Assembly (NCBI GenBank): GCA_017983635.1
Contig: JAGOBA010000006.1
Coordinates: forward strand, 124,478 to 188,477
Reading direction: 5' to 3'
DNA from: Alphaproteobacteria bacterium
GTDB lineage: Bacteria; Pseudomonadota; Alphaproteobacteria; Micropepsales; Micropepsaceae
Length of the DNA: 64,000 nucleotides
Shown here: one piece after another, positions 35,308 to 44,156 of the stretch
Layout of the letters: every line of letters begins with the position of its first letter
Numbering within the stretch: the stretch's first letter is position 1
Translations under genes and position numbers: made by a program
The notes under the pieces: generated by a model
Told to the model about the DNA's origin: nothing
The model's database searches: none
Seen by the model: the letters and a program-made list of their open reading frames with translations, nothing else

Positions 35308-36015
35308 ATGGGCGAGCGAAACAAAGCGCTGGTTTTGTTTTCGGGCGGGCAAGATTCGGCAACGTGTCTCGCCTGGGCGCTCGCGCGTTTCGACGCTGTC
35401 GAGACAGTCGGGTTCGCCTATGGGCAGCGGCATGCGGTGGAACTTGAGGTGCGCGGGCGGTTTGTCGCCGGGTTGCGGGCACGGTTTCCCGCGTGGGGCG
35501 AGCGGCTCGGGGCCGATCATGTGCTCGATCTTTCGGTGATCAAGTCGCTGGGCGAGACGGCGCTGACGGGCGCGGGCGAGATCGCCATGGGAAAGAACGG
35601 CCTGCCCACGACGTTCGTGCCGGGGCGGAACATTTTCTTTTTCACGGCGGCGGCGGCGCTCGCCTATCGGCGGGGGATCAAGCATCTCGTCGGCGGCATG
35701 TGCGAGACGGATTACTCGGGCTATCCCGATTGCCGCGACGATACGTTGAAGAGTTTGCAGGCGTCGCTGAATTTGGGGCTCGACGCGCGGCTGGTGATCG
35801 ACACGCCGCTGATGTGGCTCGATAAGGCCGCGACTTGGGGCTTGGCGGAGGAGCTTGGCGGGGCAGCGTTGGTCGAGTTGCTGATCGAGGAGACGCACTC
35901 CTGCTATCGCGGCGACCGGTCGAAGCGGCACGCGTGGGGCTATGGATGCGCGGCGTGTCCGGCGTGCGATCTCAGGCGGCAAGGTTGGGAACGCTACCAG
36001 GCGGCGCGCGCATGA
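35308..36015 (+). CDS. queC: 7-cyano-7-deazaguanine synthase QueC
   Basis: QueC makes preQ0 from 7-carboxy-7-deazaguanine with ATP and ammonia. The 235-residue enzyme has the PP-loop FSGGQDSAT (11-19) and the zinc site CRGD... in [29 protein letters not shown]. It starts an operon queC-queE-queD-queF in which each start overlaps the previous stop. Confidence 0.97.
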   Translation: MGERNKALVLFSGGQDSATCLAWALARFDAVETVGFAYGQRHAVELEVRGRFVAGLRARFPAWGERLGADHVLDLSVIKSLGETALTGAGEIAMGKNGLPTTFVPGRNIFFFTAAAALAYRRGIKHLVGGMCETDYSGYPDCRDDTLKSLQASLNLGLDARLVIDTPLMWLDKAATWGLAEELGGAALVELLIEETHSCYRGDRSKRHAWGYGCAACPACDLRRQGWERYQAARA

Positions 36016-36650
36016 CCTATGCGGTGAAGGAAATGTTCTACACGCTGCAGGGCGAGGGCATGCGCGCCGGGCGTGCCGCCGTGTTCTGCCGCTTTGCCGG
36101 GTGCAATCTCTGGAGTGGGCGGGAGCAGGATCGCGCGGAGGCGGTGTGCAAGTTCTGCGATACGGAGTTCGTCGGCACCGACGGTGCGGGCGGCGGTAAG
36201 TTCGAGCGAGCAGATGACTTGGCGGGCGCGATCGCTGCGAAGTGGCCACACGATAGCGGCGGGGCAAAGCGCTATGTCGTGTTCACCGGCGGCGAGCCGT
36301 TGCTGCAGCTGGACGAAGCGTTGATCATCGCGGTGCATGCACAGGGGTTTGAGATTGCAATCGAGAGCAACGGAACGATTGCGGCGCCGGTTGGTGTCGA
36401 TTGGATTTGCGTGAGCCCAAAGGCGGGGGCGCCTTTGGTGCAAAAACGCGGGAACGAGTTGAAGCTGGTTTATCCGCAGGTCGGTGCTGAGCCCGAACGG
36501 TTCGGCGATCTCGCGTTCGAGCATTTTTTGCTGCAGCCGATGTGGGGCGACAAGACGGCTGAGAACATGCGCTCGGCGGCGCGCTATTGCATGGAGCATC
36601 CGCGCTGGCGCCTCAGCGTGCAGACGCATAAGTGGATTGGGATACCGTGA
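36012..36650 (+). CDS. queE: 7-carboxy-7-deazaguanine synthase QueE (radical SAM)
   Basis: QueE converts 6-carboxytetrahydropterin to 7-carboxy-7-deazaguanine. The 212-residue protein carries the radical SAM cluster motif CX14CX2C in [21 protein letters not shown], which is the QueE variant, not the usual CX3CX2C. Other features are [11 protein letters not shown] at the N-terminus and [11 protein letters not shown]. The ATG overlaps the queC stop (ATGA at 36012). Confidence 0.97.
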   Translation: MTYAVKEMFYTLQGEGMRAGRAAVFCRFAGCNLWSGREQDRAEAVCKFCDTEFVGTDGAGGGKFERADDLAGAIAAKWPHDSGGAKRYVVFTGGEPLLQLDEALIIAVHAQGFEIAIESNGTIAAPVGVDWICVSPKAGAPLVQKRGNELKLVYPQVGAEPERFGDLAFEHFLLQPMWGDKTAENMRSAARYCMEHPRWRLSVQTHKWIGIP

Positions 36651-37012
36651 CGCTATCTATCACCAAAGAGTTTCGTTTTGACGCCGCGCATTTTCTGCCG
36701 ACGGCGCCCAAGGGGCATCCGAATTCGCGGATGCACGGACATTCGTTTACGGCGGCAGTGACGTTGGAGGGAAAGCCCGATCCGACGAAGGGTTGGATCC
36801 GCGACTTTGGCGATGTCGATGCAGCGGTTTCCGATTTGCGGGCGCGGCTCGATCATCATCTGCTGAATGAGATTAAGGGGCTCGAGCTGCCGACGTTGGA
36901 ACGGCTGGCACGGTTTATCTTCGACGATCTTAAGGGTGCCTTGCCGGAGATCGCGTCGGTCACGGTCAGCCGTCATTCGCTCGGCGAGCAGGCAACGTAC
37001 CGGAGGGCGTGA
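36647..37012 (+). CDS. queD: 6-carboxytetrahydropterin synthase QueD
   Basis: QueD makes 6-carboxytetrahydropterin from 7,8-dihydroneopterin triphosphate. The 121-residue product has zinc-ligand histidines in FDAAHFL and RMHGHSF, and the conserved [10 protein letters not shown] and [12 protein letters not shown] at 36647 overlaps the queE stop (GTGA). An ATG at 36632 would add five residues. The downstream neighbour is queF. Confidence 0.95.
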   Translation: MTLSITKEFRFDAAHFLPTAPKGHPNSRMHGHSFTAAVTLEGKPDPTKGWIRDFGDVDAAVSDLRARLDHHLLNEIKGLELPTLERLARFIFDDLKGALPEIASVTVSRHSLGEQATYRRA

Positions 37013-37467
37013 TGGCGAAGGATAAACTCACGCAATTGGGGCAGGCGTCGAAGCTGCCGGGATCGCCGGACGAGGCGGTGCTCGAACGCGTGTCCAATCC
37101 GCATGGCGATAGCGACTATCTCGTGCGCTTCACCGCGCCGGAGTTCACGACGCTGTGTCCGGTGACGGGGCAGCCGGACTTCGCGCATCTGGTCATCGAC
37201 TATGCGCCGGGGAAATGGCTCGTCGAGTCGAAGTCGCTGAAGCTGTTCCTTGGGAGCTTTCGCAATCACGCCGGTTTTCACGAGGGTTGCACGCTCACCG
37301 TCGGTAAGCGCGTCGCCGAAGCGATCTCGCCGAAGTGGCTTCGGATCGGCGGCTATTGGTACCCGCGCGGCGGCATGCCGATCGACGTCTTCTGGCAGAC
37401 GGGGAAGCTGCCCAGCGGTTTGTGGGTGCCTGATCAGGGCGTGGCACCTTATCGCGGGAGAGGGTGA
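37012..37467 (+). CDS. queF: preQ0 reductase QueF
   Basis: QueF reduces the nitrile of preQ0 to the amine preQ1 with NADPH. The 151-residue, single-domain form has the catalytic [13 protein letters not shown] (Cys) and the [20 protein letters not shown] motif. The last part, [19 protein letters not shown], completes the family. Start ATG 37012 overlaps the queD stop, and its own stop overlaps the next gene. Confidence 0.97.
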   Translation: MAKDKLTQLGQASKLPGSPDEAVLERVSNPHGDSDYLVRFTAPEFTTLCPVTGQPDFAHLVIDYAPGKWLVESKSLKLFLGSFRNHAGFHEGCTLTVGKRVAEAISPKWLRIGGYWYPRGGMPIDVFWQTGKLPSGLWVPDQGVAPYRGRG

Positions 37468-38078
37468 TGGCGGCGTTTGAATTCTGGTTCGAGTTCGCGA
37501 GCACGTATTCCTACCCGGCGGCGCATGCGGTCGAGGCGGCCGCGAAGGCGCGTGGGGTTGAGGTGAAGTGGCGGTCGTTTCTGCTCGGGCCGATCTTCGC
37601 CGCGCAGGGTTGGAACGACTCGCCATTCAATATCTATCCGGCGAAGGGCACGTATATGTGGCGCGATCTTGCGCGCATTTGCGCCGCCCAAGGATTGCCG
37701 CTGAACAAGCCGTCGCAGTTTCCGCGCGGGAGTATGTTGGCGGCGCGCATCGCATGCCGGTTTGCGGATGAGCCCTGGGTAGGGGAGTTCGTACGGCGCG
37801 TCTATAGCGCGAACTTTGTCGACGATCTCGATATCGCCTCGCCGTTCGTGATCGGCAAGGTGCTCTCCGACATGGGGCAGGTGCCTGCGCCGATCATGCA
37901 AGCCGCGCAAGCTCAGGAAACGAAGGACGCGTTTCGCGTGCAAGCCGACCGTGCGGTTGCGCTCGGGATCATCGGCGCGCCATCGTTCGTGGTCGACGGT
38001 GAGGTGTTTTGGGGCGGGGATCGTCTGCAACAGGCGCTGGATTGGGCGACGGGGAAGCGCGCGGTCGTCGAACTCTAA
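37467..38078 (+). CDS. 2-hydroxychromene-2-carboxylate isomerase family (DsbA fold)
   Basis: The 203-residue protein is a DsbA-fold, kappa-GST-like isomerase: FEFWFEFASTYSYPAAHAVE at the start (Ser in place of a CXXC), WRSFLLGPIFAAQGWNDSP and IIGAPSFVVDGEVFWGGDRL at the end. Relatives isomerise hydroxychromene carboxylate with glutathione in naphthalene breakdown, but many act on unknown substrates. It starts on the queF stop, although a role in queuosine synthesis is not known. Confidence 0.9.
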   Translation: MAAFEFWFEFASTYSYPAAHAVEAAAKARGVEVKWRSFLLGPIFAAQGWNDSPFNIYPAKGTYMWRDLARICAAQGLPLNKPSQFPRGSMLAARIACRFADEPWVGEFVRRVYSANFVDDLDIASPFVIGKVLSDMGQVPAPIMQAAQAQETKDAFRVQADRAVALGIIGAPSFVVDGEVFWGGDRLQQALDWATGKRAVVEL

Positions 38079-38659
38079 CGTTTCGCCAACTTGGCGCATT
38101 CCTTGTGGCGGAAGCAGGCGGTGACGTGGTCGTTGACCATGCCTACCGCTTGGGCGAAGGCGTAGACGATCGTTGGGCCGCAGAAGGTGAAGCCTCGTTT
38201 CTTCAGTTCCTTCGACAGCGCTTGGCTCATGGGGGTTTCGGCAGGGACTTGTTTGATGCCGTCCCATTTGTTTTGCAGCGGTTTGCCGTCGACGAACTTC
38301 CAGAGAAAGCCGGAGAAACCGTCCGGTTCCTTCTCCATGACGTCGAGATAGGCGCGGGCGCTTTTGATCGCGCCTTCGATTTTGCCGCGGTGGCGGATGA
38401 TGCCTTCGTTCTGCAGCAGCTTGGCGATCTTGGGTTCGGTGTAGCGCGCGATCTTGGCGGGTTCGAAGCCGTCGAAGGCATTGCGGAAGTTCTCGCGCTT
38501 GCGCAAGATCGTGATCCACGAGAGGCCGGCTTGGAAGCCGTCGAGGATCAGCTTCTCGTAGAGTGCGCGGTCGTCATACTCGGGGACGCCCCATTCGTCG
38601 TCGTGATAGGCAACGTAGAACGGGTCTTGGCCGGGCCAGGCGCAGCGGGTCTTGGGCAC
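38075..38659 (-). CDS. tag: DNA-3-methyladenine glycosylase I
   Basis: Tag removes 3-methyladenine from alkylated DNA. The 194-residue enzyme has the conserved RCAWPGQDPFYVAYHDDEWGVPEYDDRALYEKLILDGFQAGLSWITIL start and the zinc ligands in the N-terminal Cys and the C-terminal NDHVTACFRHKEC. It converges with, and overlaps by 4 bp, the isomerase gene. Confidence 0.95.
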   Translation of the reverse strand: MPKTRCAWPGQDPFYVAYHDDEWGVPEYDDRALYEKLILDGFQAGLSWITILRKRENFRNAFDGFEPAKIARYTEPKIAKLLQNEGIIRHRGKIEGAIKSARAYLDVMEKEPDGFSGFLWKFVDGKPLQNKWDGIKQVPAETPMSQALSKELKKRGFTFCGPTIVYAFAQAVGMVNDHVTACFRHKECAKLAKR

Positions 38660-38675
38660 GACGGTTCCTTGGGTG

Positions 38676-39476
38676 TTAGGGATTGGTGGTTAGGGGATAG
38701 GGCGGGCGGCTGATGCTGACGGTGAGGCCGCCTGCATCTGCTTCGGCTGCGTTGTTCAGGCGATCGAGGCGGATTATCGCAAGGCCGTGCGCGCCGATGC
38801 TGCCCAGCATTTCGCCGAGTTCGGTGTCGCCGCGCTTGAGTGGCGTGCCGGGTGGTGGGAGCGGTGATGCAGCTTCGACACGCAAGATGCGGCGGCGGGC
38901 GGTGGCGCGGTGCTTCATGCGGGCCGTGAGTTCTTGCCCGACGTAGCAGCCCTTGTCGAAATCGACGCCGTGCAATTCTTCGAAATTGCAGTCGAGCGGG
39001 AATAGGGTTTCTGGCGGAAGGTCGCTTGAGTCCGGAACACCGAGTGCGATGCGATGGGCGTGGTAGGCGGTCTCGCTGCCGGTTGCTTCGACGGCCGTTT
39101 GGAAGGCCCGGAAGCCGAGTGCTGCGAGGCGCGGGTCGGCGAAAGCGCGGTCGACCGGTGTTGTCGAGGCAATGACGGCGACGTCGGAACGCTCCGTGAT
39201 CGTCACCTTGGCGCGAAGTTTGTACTTCCTGAGGCGCGCGGCGAGGTCGGGGGCGTGTTGCTTTGCGCAATCGAGGCGGAAGCCGCCGTCGGCGGCTGTG
39301 ACCAGAAAGTCGTAGACGATTTTCCCTTGCGGGGTCAGGAGCGCAGCATAAATCGCGTGGTTGCCGGATGCTTTCGTGACGTCGTTGGTGATCAGGCCCT
39401 GCAGGAAAGTGGCAGCGTCGGGGCCGATGACCTCAACGATGGTCCGGTCTTTCAGGTGGGTCGGAGTGAAACTCAT
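38676..39476 (-). CDS. ygfZ: Folate-binding protein YgfZ
   Basis: YgfZ uses tetrahydrofolate and supports Fe-S cluster maintenance. The 266-residue product has the GcvT-like fold and the family signature DKGCYVGQELTARM with its essential Cys. The N-terminus LTPQGKIVYDFLV is typical. It is 16 bp upstream of tag and divergent from the dihydroorotase gene. ATG 39476 is chosen by similarity of the N-terminus. Confidence 0.93.
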   Translation of the reverse strand: MSFTPTHLKDRTIVEVIGPDAATFLQGLITNDVTKASGNHAIYAALLTPQGKIVYDFLVTAADGGFRLDCAKQHAPDLAARLRKYKLRAKVTITERSDVAVIASTTPVDRAFADPRLAALGFRAFQTAVEATGSETAYHAHRIALGVPDSSDLPPETLFPLDCNFEELHGVDFDKGCYVGQELTARMKHRATARRRILRVEAASPLPPPGTPLKRGDTELGEMLGSIGAHGLAIIRLDRLNNAAEADAGGLTVSISRPPYPLTTNP

Positions 39477-39560
39477 AGCGATCAAGTAGGGTTTTGCCGT
39501 GCGCTTTGGCAAGGGCGGGGTGCTTGCGAAAACGGCGTCCGGTCTGTAGCGCTTACCCCC

Positions 39561-40898
39561 ATGAGCGAGACATTCGATCTACTTTTGAAGAACGGTACGG
39601 CGGTGACGCCGTGGGGCACTTTCGGCGCCGATATCGGCGTGCGTGCGGGTAAGATTGCCGCGATTGGTGCGCTGGGTTCGGCCAAAGCTGCGGCGGTGCG
39701 CGATGTGCGTGGGCTACATGTGCTGCCGGGGGCGATCGACAGTCAGGTGCATTTCCGGGAGCCTGGGCCGACGCACAAGGAAGACCTGGAAACCGGAAGC
39801 CGCGCGGCGATCCTGGGCGGTGTCACCTCGGTGTTCGAGATGCCGAACACCGCCCCGCCGACGACGAGCGCCGATGCGCTGAACGACAAGCTTGCGCGGG
39901 CGCGGGGGCGGATGTGGTGCGATCATGCGTTCTATGTCGGCGCGACGCCGGAGAATGCGGAGGCGCTGGCCGAGCTTGAGCGTATGCCGGGGACGGCGGG
40001 CGTGAAGATGTTCATGGGCTCTTCGACCGGCACATTGTTGGTCGCTGACGATGAGCACGTGGCGCGGGTCTTGAAGAGCGGGCGCCGGCGCGTGTCGGTG
40101 CACGCTGAGGACGAAGACCGCCTGAACGCGCGCAAGGGCGAGCGCATCGCGGGCGATCCGCGCTCGCATCCGGTGTGGCGCGATGCCGAAGCGGCGTTAC
40201 GTGCGACGCAGCGTCTGGTCGCGTTGGCGCGCAAGGCGGGGCGGCGGGTGCATGTGCTGCATGTTTCGACCGGCGACGAAATCGCGTTCATCCGCGCGCA
40301 CAAGGACATTGCGACGATCGAGACGACGCCGAACCATCTGACGCTGATCGCGCCGGACTGCTACGAGCGGCTGGGCACTTACGCGCAGATGAACCCGCCG
40401 GTGCGGGACAAGTCGCACTGGGATGCGATTTGGAACGGCGTGCGCGAGGGCGTCGTCGATGTGCTGGGCTCGGATCACGCGCCGCACACGCGGGAAGAAA
40501 AGGACAAGGGGTATCCGGACACGCCGTCAGGCATGACGGGCGTGCAGACGCTGGTGCCGGTCATGCTGGACCATGTGAATGCGGGGAGGCTGACACTCGA
40601 GCGGTTTGTCGATCTCATCGCACATGGGCCGCAGCGGATTTTCGGCCTTCAGGCGAAAGGGCGGATCGCGGTCGGATTCGATGCGGATTTCACGATTGTC
40701 GATTTGAAGGCGAAGCGCACGATCGAAAACAAGTGGATCGCCAGCCGCTGCGGCTGGACGCCGTTCGACGGCGTGACGGTGACGGGCTGGCCGGTTGGCG
40801 CGATCCTGCGCGGAGAGACCGCGATGTGGGAGGATGAGTTGCAGGGCGCGGCGCGCGGGGTGCCGCTCAAATTCCTGGAGACGCTTCAGCCTGCTTAG
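39561..40898 (+). CDS. pyrC: Dihydroorotase
   Basis: The 445-residue class I type dihydroorotase has the metal-binding HFREPGPTHKEDLETGSRAAILGGVT motif, HAEDEDRL, HVLHVSTGDE and the catalytic GSDHAPHT segment. It closes dihydroorotate in pyrimidine synthesis or acts on related cyclic amides. The family is close to RNase-like amidohydrolases, but the HxR-EPG and DHAPHT motifs favour PyrC. The convergent usg gene overlaps its stop by 4 bp. Confidence 0.93.
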   Translation: MSETFDLLLKNGTAVTPWGTFGADIGVRAGKIAAIGALGSAKAAAVRDVRGLHVLPGAIDSQVHFREPGPTHKEDLETGSRAAILGGVTSVFEMPNTAPPTTSADALNDKLARARGRMWCDHAFYVGATPENAEALAELERMPGTAGVKMFMGSSTGTLLVADDEHVARVLKSGRRRVSVHAEDEDRLNARKGERIAGDPRSHPVWRDAEAALRATQRLVALARKAGRRVHVLHVSTGDEIAFIRAHKDIATIETTPNHLTLIAPDCYERLGTYAQMNPPVRDKSHWDAIWNGVREGVVDVLGSDHAPHTREEKDKGYPDTPSGMTGVQTLVPVMLDHVNAGRLTLERFVDLIAHGPQRIFGLQAKGRIAVGFDADFTIVDLKAKRTIENKWIASRCGWTPFDGVTVTGWPVGAILRGETAMWEDELQGAARGVPLKFLETLQPA

Positions 40899-41158
40899 TG
40901 GATGCTGATCTCGTGCGCCACGTGGTTGATGTCGAGCGGGCAGAGGATTCCGCAAGACGCCACGCGGACCGAGTGCAGGCGGCCGTCGAGGTTACCTTCC
41001 CAGAACTTCAGGAACTTGTTCAGCACCGGAAACTTCGGTGCCAGGTCGAGTTCCTGCCAGAGAAAGGTCTGCAGCAACTTCGGGTGGTCGGGCATGTGGT
41101 AGAGGATTTCCGCCGTCGTCAGGCGGTAGCCCTTCAACATAAGATTCAACTGAGCCAA
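40895..41158 (-). CDS. usg: Usg family protein
   Basis: The 87-residue protein is a typical Usg: LMLKGYRLTTAEILYHMPDHPKLLQTFLWQELDLAPKFPVLNKFLKFWEGNLDG. The family is widespread in alphaproteobacteria, and in some it lies near trp genes (hence the name). Its function is unknown. Here it is next to dihydroorotase, not trp genes. Confidence 0.92.
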   Translation of the reverse strand: MAQLNLMLKGYRLTTAEILYHMPDHPKLLQTFLWQELDLAPKFPVLNKFLKFWEGNLDGRLHSVRVASCGILCPLDINHVAHEISIH

Positions 41159-41386
41159 CTTTCACTCCCGCAACTTGAATGAACGCCAACTGCGGCCACG
41201 GTTTCATCCGCGACTGAGAGAAGTTTGCGGCTGAATCCGTAAAGCAATGGTAGGCACGAGTTTGGAATCCTGTCGAGCGTGCGAGAATGGGACGCTTGAC
41301 GTTGGCGGCGAATTGCGGTGCCGTCGCAACAGTTTAGAGCTGCTAGCGCTTCGCTCCTGCGAGTGCCAACGTCCGAGGTCGATAAA

Positions 41387-42379
41387 ATGTCAGAGAAAAT
41401 ACGGTGCATCTTGGTAACCAAGTCCGACGCCGGACAGAAAGCGTCGATCACCGAGGTGGCCGATCAGGATTTGAATCAGGGCGACGTGACGGTGGCGATC
41501 AGCCACTCGACGTTAAACTATAAGGATGGGCTCGCGATCACAGGCGCGGCGCCGGTGGTGCGAAAGTTTCCGTTGATCGCGGGGATCGACTTTGCCGGTC
41601 ATGTCGCGACCTCTGCGGACGCGCGCTTCAAGCCGGGCGATGCGGTGGTGATGAACGGTTGGGGGATGGGCGAGACGCTGCATGGCGGCTACGCCACGAA
41701 GCAACGCGTGAAAGGCGATTGGCTTGTTCACTGTCCGCGTGCGTTGGCGACCTCGGATGCGATGGCGATCGGCACGGCCGGCTACACATCCATGTTGGCG
41801 GTCATGGCGCTTGAAGATTTAGGGCTGACGCCGTCGAAGGGGCCGGTGTTGGTGACGGGCGCGGCCGGCGGTGTGGGAAGTATCGCGATTGCGTTGCTTT
41901 CACGGCTTGGATTCAAGGTGATTGCGGCGACGGGCCGGGCACAAGAGGAAGCTTATCTGCGGTCGCTGGGCGCTGCCGAAATCATGGATCGGGCCGAACT
42001 TGGCGGCGATGTGCGGCCGTTGGCGAAGGAGCGATGGGCGGGAGCGATCGATTCCGTTGGTTCGAAGACCTTGGCCAATGTTTTGGCGGGCACAAGCTAT
42101 GGCGGTGCGGTTGCGGCCTGCGGTTTGGCGCAGGGGATGGACCTGCCGGGATCGGTCGCGCCGTTCATTCTTCGCGGCGTGACGCTGGCCGGCATTGACT
42201 CCGTCATGTGCCCCGGACCGCGTCGTGCGAAGGCTTGGGAGCGGCTCGGGCGCGATTTGGACGTTGCGAAGCTGCACGCGGCCGCAACGTCGGCCAGGCT
42301 TGCAGATGTCCTGACGCTTGCGCCAGAGATCCTCAAAGGTCAGGTTCGGGGCCGCGTTGTCGTGGACGTGCAACGTTAA
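41387..42379 (+). CDS. acuI: MDR oxidoreductase, acryloyl-CoA reductase (AcuI/YhdH) type
   Basis: The 330-residue zinc-independent medium-chain reductase begins RCILVTKSDAGQKASITEVADQDLNQGDVTV and has the conserved STLNYKDGLAIT and PLIAGIDFAGHV. The NADPH motif VTGAAGGVGSIAIALLSRLG and GTAGYTSMLAV match AcuI/YhdH, which reduces acryloyl-CoA to propionyl-CoA. Substrate is inferred from subfamily. Confidence 0.9.
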   Translation: MSEKIRCILVTKSDAGQKASITEVADQDLNQGDVTVAISHSTLNYKDGLAITGAAPVVRKFPLIAGIDFAGHVATSADARFKPGDAVVMNGWGMGETLHGGYATKQRVKGDWLVHCPRALATSDAMAIGTAGYTSMLAVMALEDLGLTPSKGPVLVTGAAGGVGSIAIALLSRLGFKVIAATGRAQEEAYLRSLGAAEIMDRAELGGDVRPLAKERWAGAIDSVGSKTLANVLAGTSYGGAVAACGLAQGMDLPGSVAPFILRGVTLAGIDSVMCPGPRRAKAWERLGRDLDVAKLHAAATSARLADVLTLAPEILKGQVRGRVVVDVQR

Positions 42380-42498
42380 GATTTCCTAAGAGAAGTGTTA
42401 ACTAGGTTCAGACACCTTGGGTCTCAGAACCGATTTCGGCGAGGCGCCGAAGACGGTAGTATCCAGGGTCACTTAACTTCACCCGGGGGCGGGCGCCA

Positions 42499-43173
42499 GT
42501 GAACGCAGGGATGGACTGGCTCACGCTGATTGCCGGTGGGCTGGTGATCGGCATCATTGCTGCGGCCCCAATCGGGCCGGCCAATATCATTTGCATCCGG
42601 CGGACGCTTGCCCATGGCCAGCTTAACGGTTTCTTGGCCGGGCTTGGCGCTGCGATCGGCGACGGGGTGTTTGCGGTGATTGCTGGCTTCAGCGTGAAGT
42701 GGGTCTTCGACGCGATCGAAGATATGGGCGTGGTGCTGAAGCTGCTCTCGGCGGCGTTGCTGATGTTCTACGGCGCGCGGGTCTTCATTTATGCGACGCC
42801 GCCGGAGATCATGCGCAACCCGGACGGCAGCATGCAGTCGGGCACGGTCGGCGATCTGGCCGCAGGCTTTGCAAGTACGTTCGCGCTTACAATCACGAAC
42901 CCGGCGACGATGGTCGGCTTTGCGACGATGTTCGCAGCCTTTCGCGAGGTGGTCGATTATCAGGTCAGTTCGATCGCGACGCTGATCTTGGTGTTGGCGG
43001 CATTCATCGGTTCGGTTCTCTGGTGGTTTACCGTGACCGCGGTCACCGGCATCTTCCACAAGACGATCGAGTCGGGCACGTTGAAACGCATGAACCAGGC
43101 CTCGGGGCTCTTCATCTTTGCGACGGGTGCGGCACTGCTCGGCTATGCCGTGTGGCAGCGTCTGTTCGCGTGA
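42499..43173 (+). CDS. LysE-family exporter
   Basis: The 224-residue membrane protein has six predicted helices and the LysE/RhtB features AAPIGPANIICIRRTLAHGQLNGFLAGLGAAIGDGVFAVIAGF and the central TNPATMVGF. It probably exports amino acids or related small molecules. GTG 42499 is chosen, and ATG 42511 is an equally good start. Its stop overlaps the start of the VOC-GNAT fusion (GTGA). Confidence 0.9.
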   Translation: MNAGMDWLTLIAGGLVIGIIAAAPIGPANIICIRRTLAHGQLNGFLAGLGAAIGDGVFAVIAGFSVKWVFDAIEDMGVVLKLLSAALLMFYGARVFIYATPPEIMRNPDGSMQSGTVGDLAAGFASTFALTITNPATMVGFATMFAAFREVVDYQVSSIATLILVLAAFIGSVLWWFTVTAVTGIFHKTIESGTLKRMNQASGLFIFATGAALLGYAVWQRLFA

Positions 43174-44156
43174 GCCGGCCGCCGTTTTCGCTCGCCGCCC
43201 TCGACCATGTCGTGTTGCGCGTGCCGGATATGGAACGGGCGCTGGCCTTCTATCGCGGCGTGTTGGGCGCTGAGATCGAGCGGCGGATCGAGAAGCTCGG
43301 CATCGTGCAACTGCGCGCGGGCGAGGCGATCATTGATCTCGTGGACGTGGCCGCCGATTGGCTGAAGGCGGAGGGTGCGAGGCCGTTCACGCCGGAGATG
43401 CGCAACGTCGATCATATCTGTGTTCGCATCGACCCGTTCGACGAGGCGGCGCTCGAGGCGCACTTGGCGGCGCACGGGGTTGCGATCATCGAGCGTGGGG
43501 TTCGCTATGGGGCGCAGGGCGACGGGCCATCGTTCTATGTGTGCGATCCGTTCGGCACCGTGATTGAACTCAAAGGGCCCGCGACGCCGATCGAGGCCGA
43601 TGAGCCCGTGCTCAAGACAGCGCGGCTGGTGTTGCGGCCAACGCGGCTTTCGGATGCAGAGGCGTTGCTACCGTTGTTTCAGGATCCGGAGATGATGCGC
43701 TATTGGGCGCACGGTCCGATCGCGACGATGGCGGAGATGCGCGAGATCATCGCGCGCAATCTGCCGCCGCGGAACCGGGCCGAGGCGTCGTTTGCGATTA
43801 CGCGCGACGGCCGGCGGGCGCTTGGTCTGCTCAATTTCTATGCCGAGCGGGACATGATGGCGGGGCTCGGCTACATCCTGGAGAAGCCGTCGTGGGGGCA
43901 GGGGCTGGTGGCGGAGGCGCTGCAGGCGGCGATCGACCACGGCTTCACGCGGTTGAAGCTGCATCGCATTTGGTTGGAGATCGATCCTCGCAACGATGCA
44001 TCGCTTCGTGTTGCCGAACGCGCCGGGTTTTCTGCCGAAGGCGTGTTCCGCAAGTCATTCTTCATGGACGGCACATACTACGACAGCGCGTTCTATGCGT
44101 TGCTGTTCGAAGAATGGCTCAAGACGCGCGGCGAAGACGGTCCATCCGGCCGATGA
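43170..44156 (+). CDS. VOC-GNAT fusion protein
   Basis: This 328-residue protein joins two folds in one frame. Residues 8-136 form a VOC/glyoxalase domain with plausible metal ligands His13 (LDHVVLRV), His82 (NVDHICVRI) and Glu133 (IELKG). Residues 147-318 form a GNAT acetyltransferase with the acetyl-CoA loop PSWGQGLVAEA and the end ENDASLRVAERAGF-like (here RNDASLRVAERAGF). No stop or start lies between them. It overlaps the LysE gene, so export and modification of a small amine might be linked. Confidence 0.88.
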   Translation: MSRPPFSLAALDHVVLRVPDMERALAFYRGVLGAEIERRIEKLGIVQLRAGEAIIDLVDVAADWLKAEGARPFTPEMRNVDHICVRIDPFDEAALEAHLAAHGVAIIERGVRYGAQGDGPSFYVCDPFGTVIELKGPATPIEADEPVLKTARLVLRPTRLSDAEALLPLFQDPEMMRYWAHGPIATMAEMREIIARNLPPRNRAEASFAITRDGRRALGLLNFYAERDMMAGLGYILEKPSWGQGLVAEALQAAIDHGFTRLKLHRIWLEIDPRNDASLRVAERAGFSAEGVFRKSFFMDGTYYDSAFYALLFEEWLKTRGEDGPSGR

